From Blattamonas nauphoetae (taxonomy: Eukaryota; Preaxostyla; Oxymonadida): DNA of 42,764 nucleotides. The notes beneath the pieces were generated by a model, which searched no databases, had not been told where the DNA came from, and saw only the letters and a program-made list of their open reading frames with translations. The stretch lies in assembly GCA_033064195.1 (NCBI GenBank), contig JARBJD010000487.1, positions 1 to 42,764 of the forward strand, in the 5' to 3' direction. This document shows, piece by piece, positions 41,691 through 42,764 of the stretch. Position 1 is the stretch's first letter. Each line of letters starts with the position of its first letter. The position numbers were made by a program, and so were the translations under genes.

Positions 41691-42764
41691 AGAACCGATT
41701 GATGTCAGTCAACTTCGAAAAAAAGTTGACTGGGACACACACTTGCCGCATGTGAAAAACTCTAATTTTCACTTCGCCAAACTCAAATCTTGATAAAATA
41801 TCGTTCAATGCACTTCACTGATTCTGTTATTGACATTTCGACACTTTTAGAGTAAACGTGGAGTTGAGAATGAACTATTGGTAGCGTGTAACGTGAAATG
41901 CATTCTTCCATCCTCTCCTTTCCTTCCATCCTCCTCAAAGGCTTTGATTACTCCCTCTCCTTTCGAACCTGTCTCAGATACAGTCGGTCGGAATGTTGAG
42001 AATTTGTAACTCGTCATGTCAAACGTAAAACTGTAGAATTGCATTTTTTCATCAAAAGGAAAAAGTGTCAAACCTCTGTCTGTCTCGTGTGTCGACATTT
42101 GATTATCTTTCAAAATTTTCATTCATAATTCCATATCAAGATTTCTACATCATTGTTGAGCACATTCTTCAACTTTTTTCGTGATCGTGTGCTGAGAGAA
42201 TGAGGAGAGTATTCGATTGGAAAAGAAGACAACAAAGGACGATACCGGAACAACTCAGAGACATAGGGTGCTGGGCGCATTCAAGGGTCTCGTACAACCA
42301 GCTTGGGAAAATGATGATCCAGTCGGTGGAAGAAAGAGCGTATTTTCAAGGAATCAGAAGCAGTGTACTATGCTTGATAAAGAGAGACAGTAGAAGAGAA
42401 ATATCATGAAATCAAACCTAAATTTTTGATAGAGAATCAGAGAAAACACATCGTTTGGAAATCCGAAGAGCAAACCCATCTGACTTTACTAGACTCGATT
42501 CAAAACAGATTGTCCAAATTTCAAGAAGTCTGAGGGGAGCTTGTTGAACAGTGATACACAGATTTGATGATGTTCAATTCGGTTCGCATATCAATTTTGT
42601 CTCACAAAGTTCCATCCACTCCGGTTTATCAACACGAGTGGAACGACTTTCAACAGAATGAGAGATTTGCATTGATGTCTGGAACTATTTGGTTTGCCGT
42701 TTTATTTCTTTGAAGTTGTACTTTCAAAGTTTGAGATGAAAATAGAGTCAAAATTGTGTAGATT
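41555..42764 (+). repeat. Duplicated block, copy B (runs off the window)
   Basis: Nearly identical to 39055-40275, including the hairpin at 41706-41732, the VACNVKC-coding stretch, the RLEKDNKGR region and the start of the A/T-rich spacer. It ends at the window edge, so the full length is unknown. Single-base indels relative to copy A, several next to homopolymers, shift the coding-like frames in both copies. Confidence 0.8.

Overview
The window is eukaryotic nuclear DNA from a protist with compact genes and very small spliceosomal introns. Several genes read through only if GT..AG introns of about 28-42 nt are removed (for example 32 nt in the separase gene and 28, 32 and 36 nt in the large membrane-protein gene), alongside longer ones up to about 180 nt. 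A separase gene of about 2,000 codons with no internal TAA, TAG or TGA argues for the standard genetic code. The mixture of a candidate Tmc-like multi-pass receptor, degenerate beta-helix-like surface proteins, short introns and abundant minisatellites would suit an anaerobic metamonad such as an oxymonad. That assignment is inference from protein style, not a database match.

Layout. 1-3.3 kb: a GC-rich, frame-broken plus-strand coding region that I cannot identify. 3.4-9.4 kb: minus-strand remnants of Ser/Thr-rich surface-type proteins, split by two large purine-rich minisatellites (6.87-7.21 and 7.50-8.27 kb). 9.7-12 kb: a GGACA/TGTCC-rich dispersed repeat, a hypothetical gene and a broken transposase-like region. 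12.3-12.5 kb: an isolated cloverleaf-like inverted-repeat structure. 12.7-14.5 kb: two pyrimidine-rich minisatellites, including a 1.5-kb 30-bp array that creates large spurious ORFs on both strands. 15.5-20.3 kb: one large multi-exon minus-strand gene for a multi-pass membrane protein, carrying one in-frame TGA. 20.5-21 kb: a second GGACA/TGTCC repeat. 21.6-27.5 kb: two almost identical 2,494-bp hAT transposons in the same orientation.

27.9-38.6 kb is the clearest host-gene island. It holds separase (minus; catalytic His and Cys motifs visible), a small divergent gene, a 3' fragment of DNA polymerase delta with its zinc/iron-sulfur cysteine motifs, two nested Tc1/mariner-type MITEs, a HAT1-like histone acetyltransferase gene and a RAD21/REC8-type kleisin. 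Kleisin is the cohesin subunit that separase cuts, so protease and presumptive substrate lie about 3 kb apart. 38.7-42.8 kb is duplicated DNA: a repeat in direct copies (39.06-40.21 and 41.56-42.76 kb) and in an inverted copy that forms a roughly 1.2-kb imperfect palindrome.

Limits: exon boundaries were inferred by hand from frame continuity and GT..AG. Several genes (HAT1-like, kleisin, POLD1 fragment, surface proteins) have frame breaks that could be real decay, unrecognised tiny introns or long-read assembly indels.
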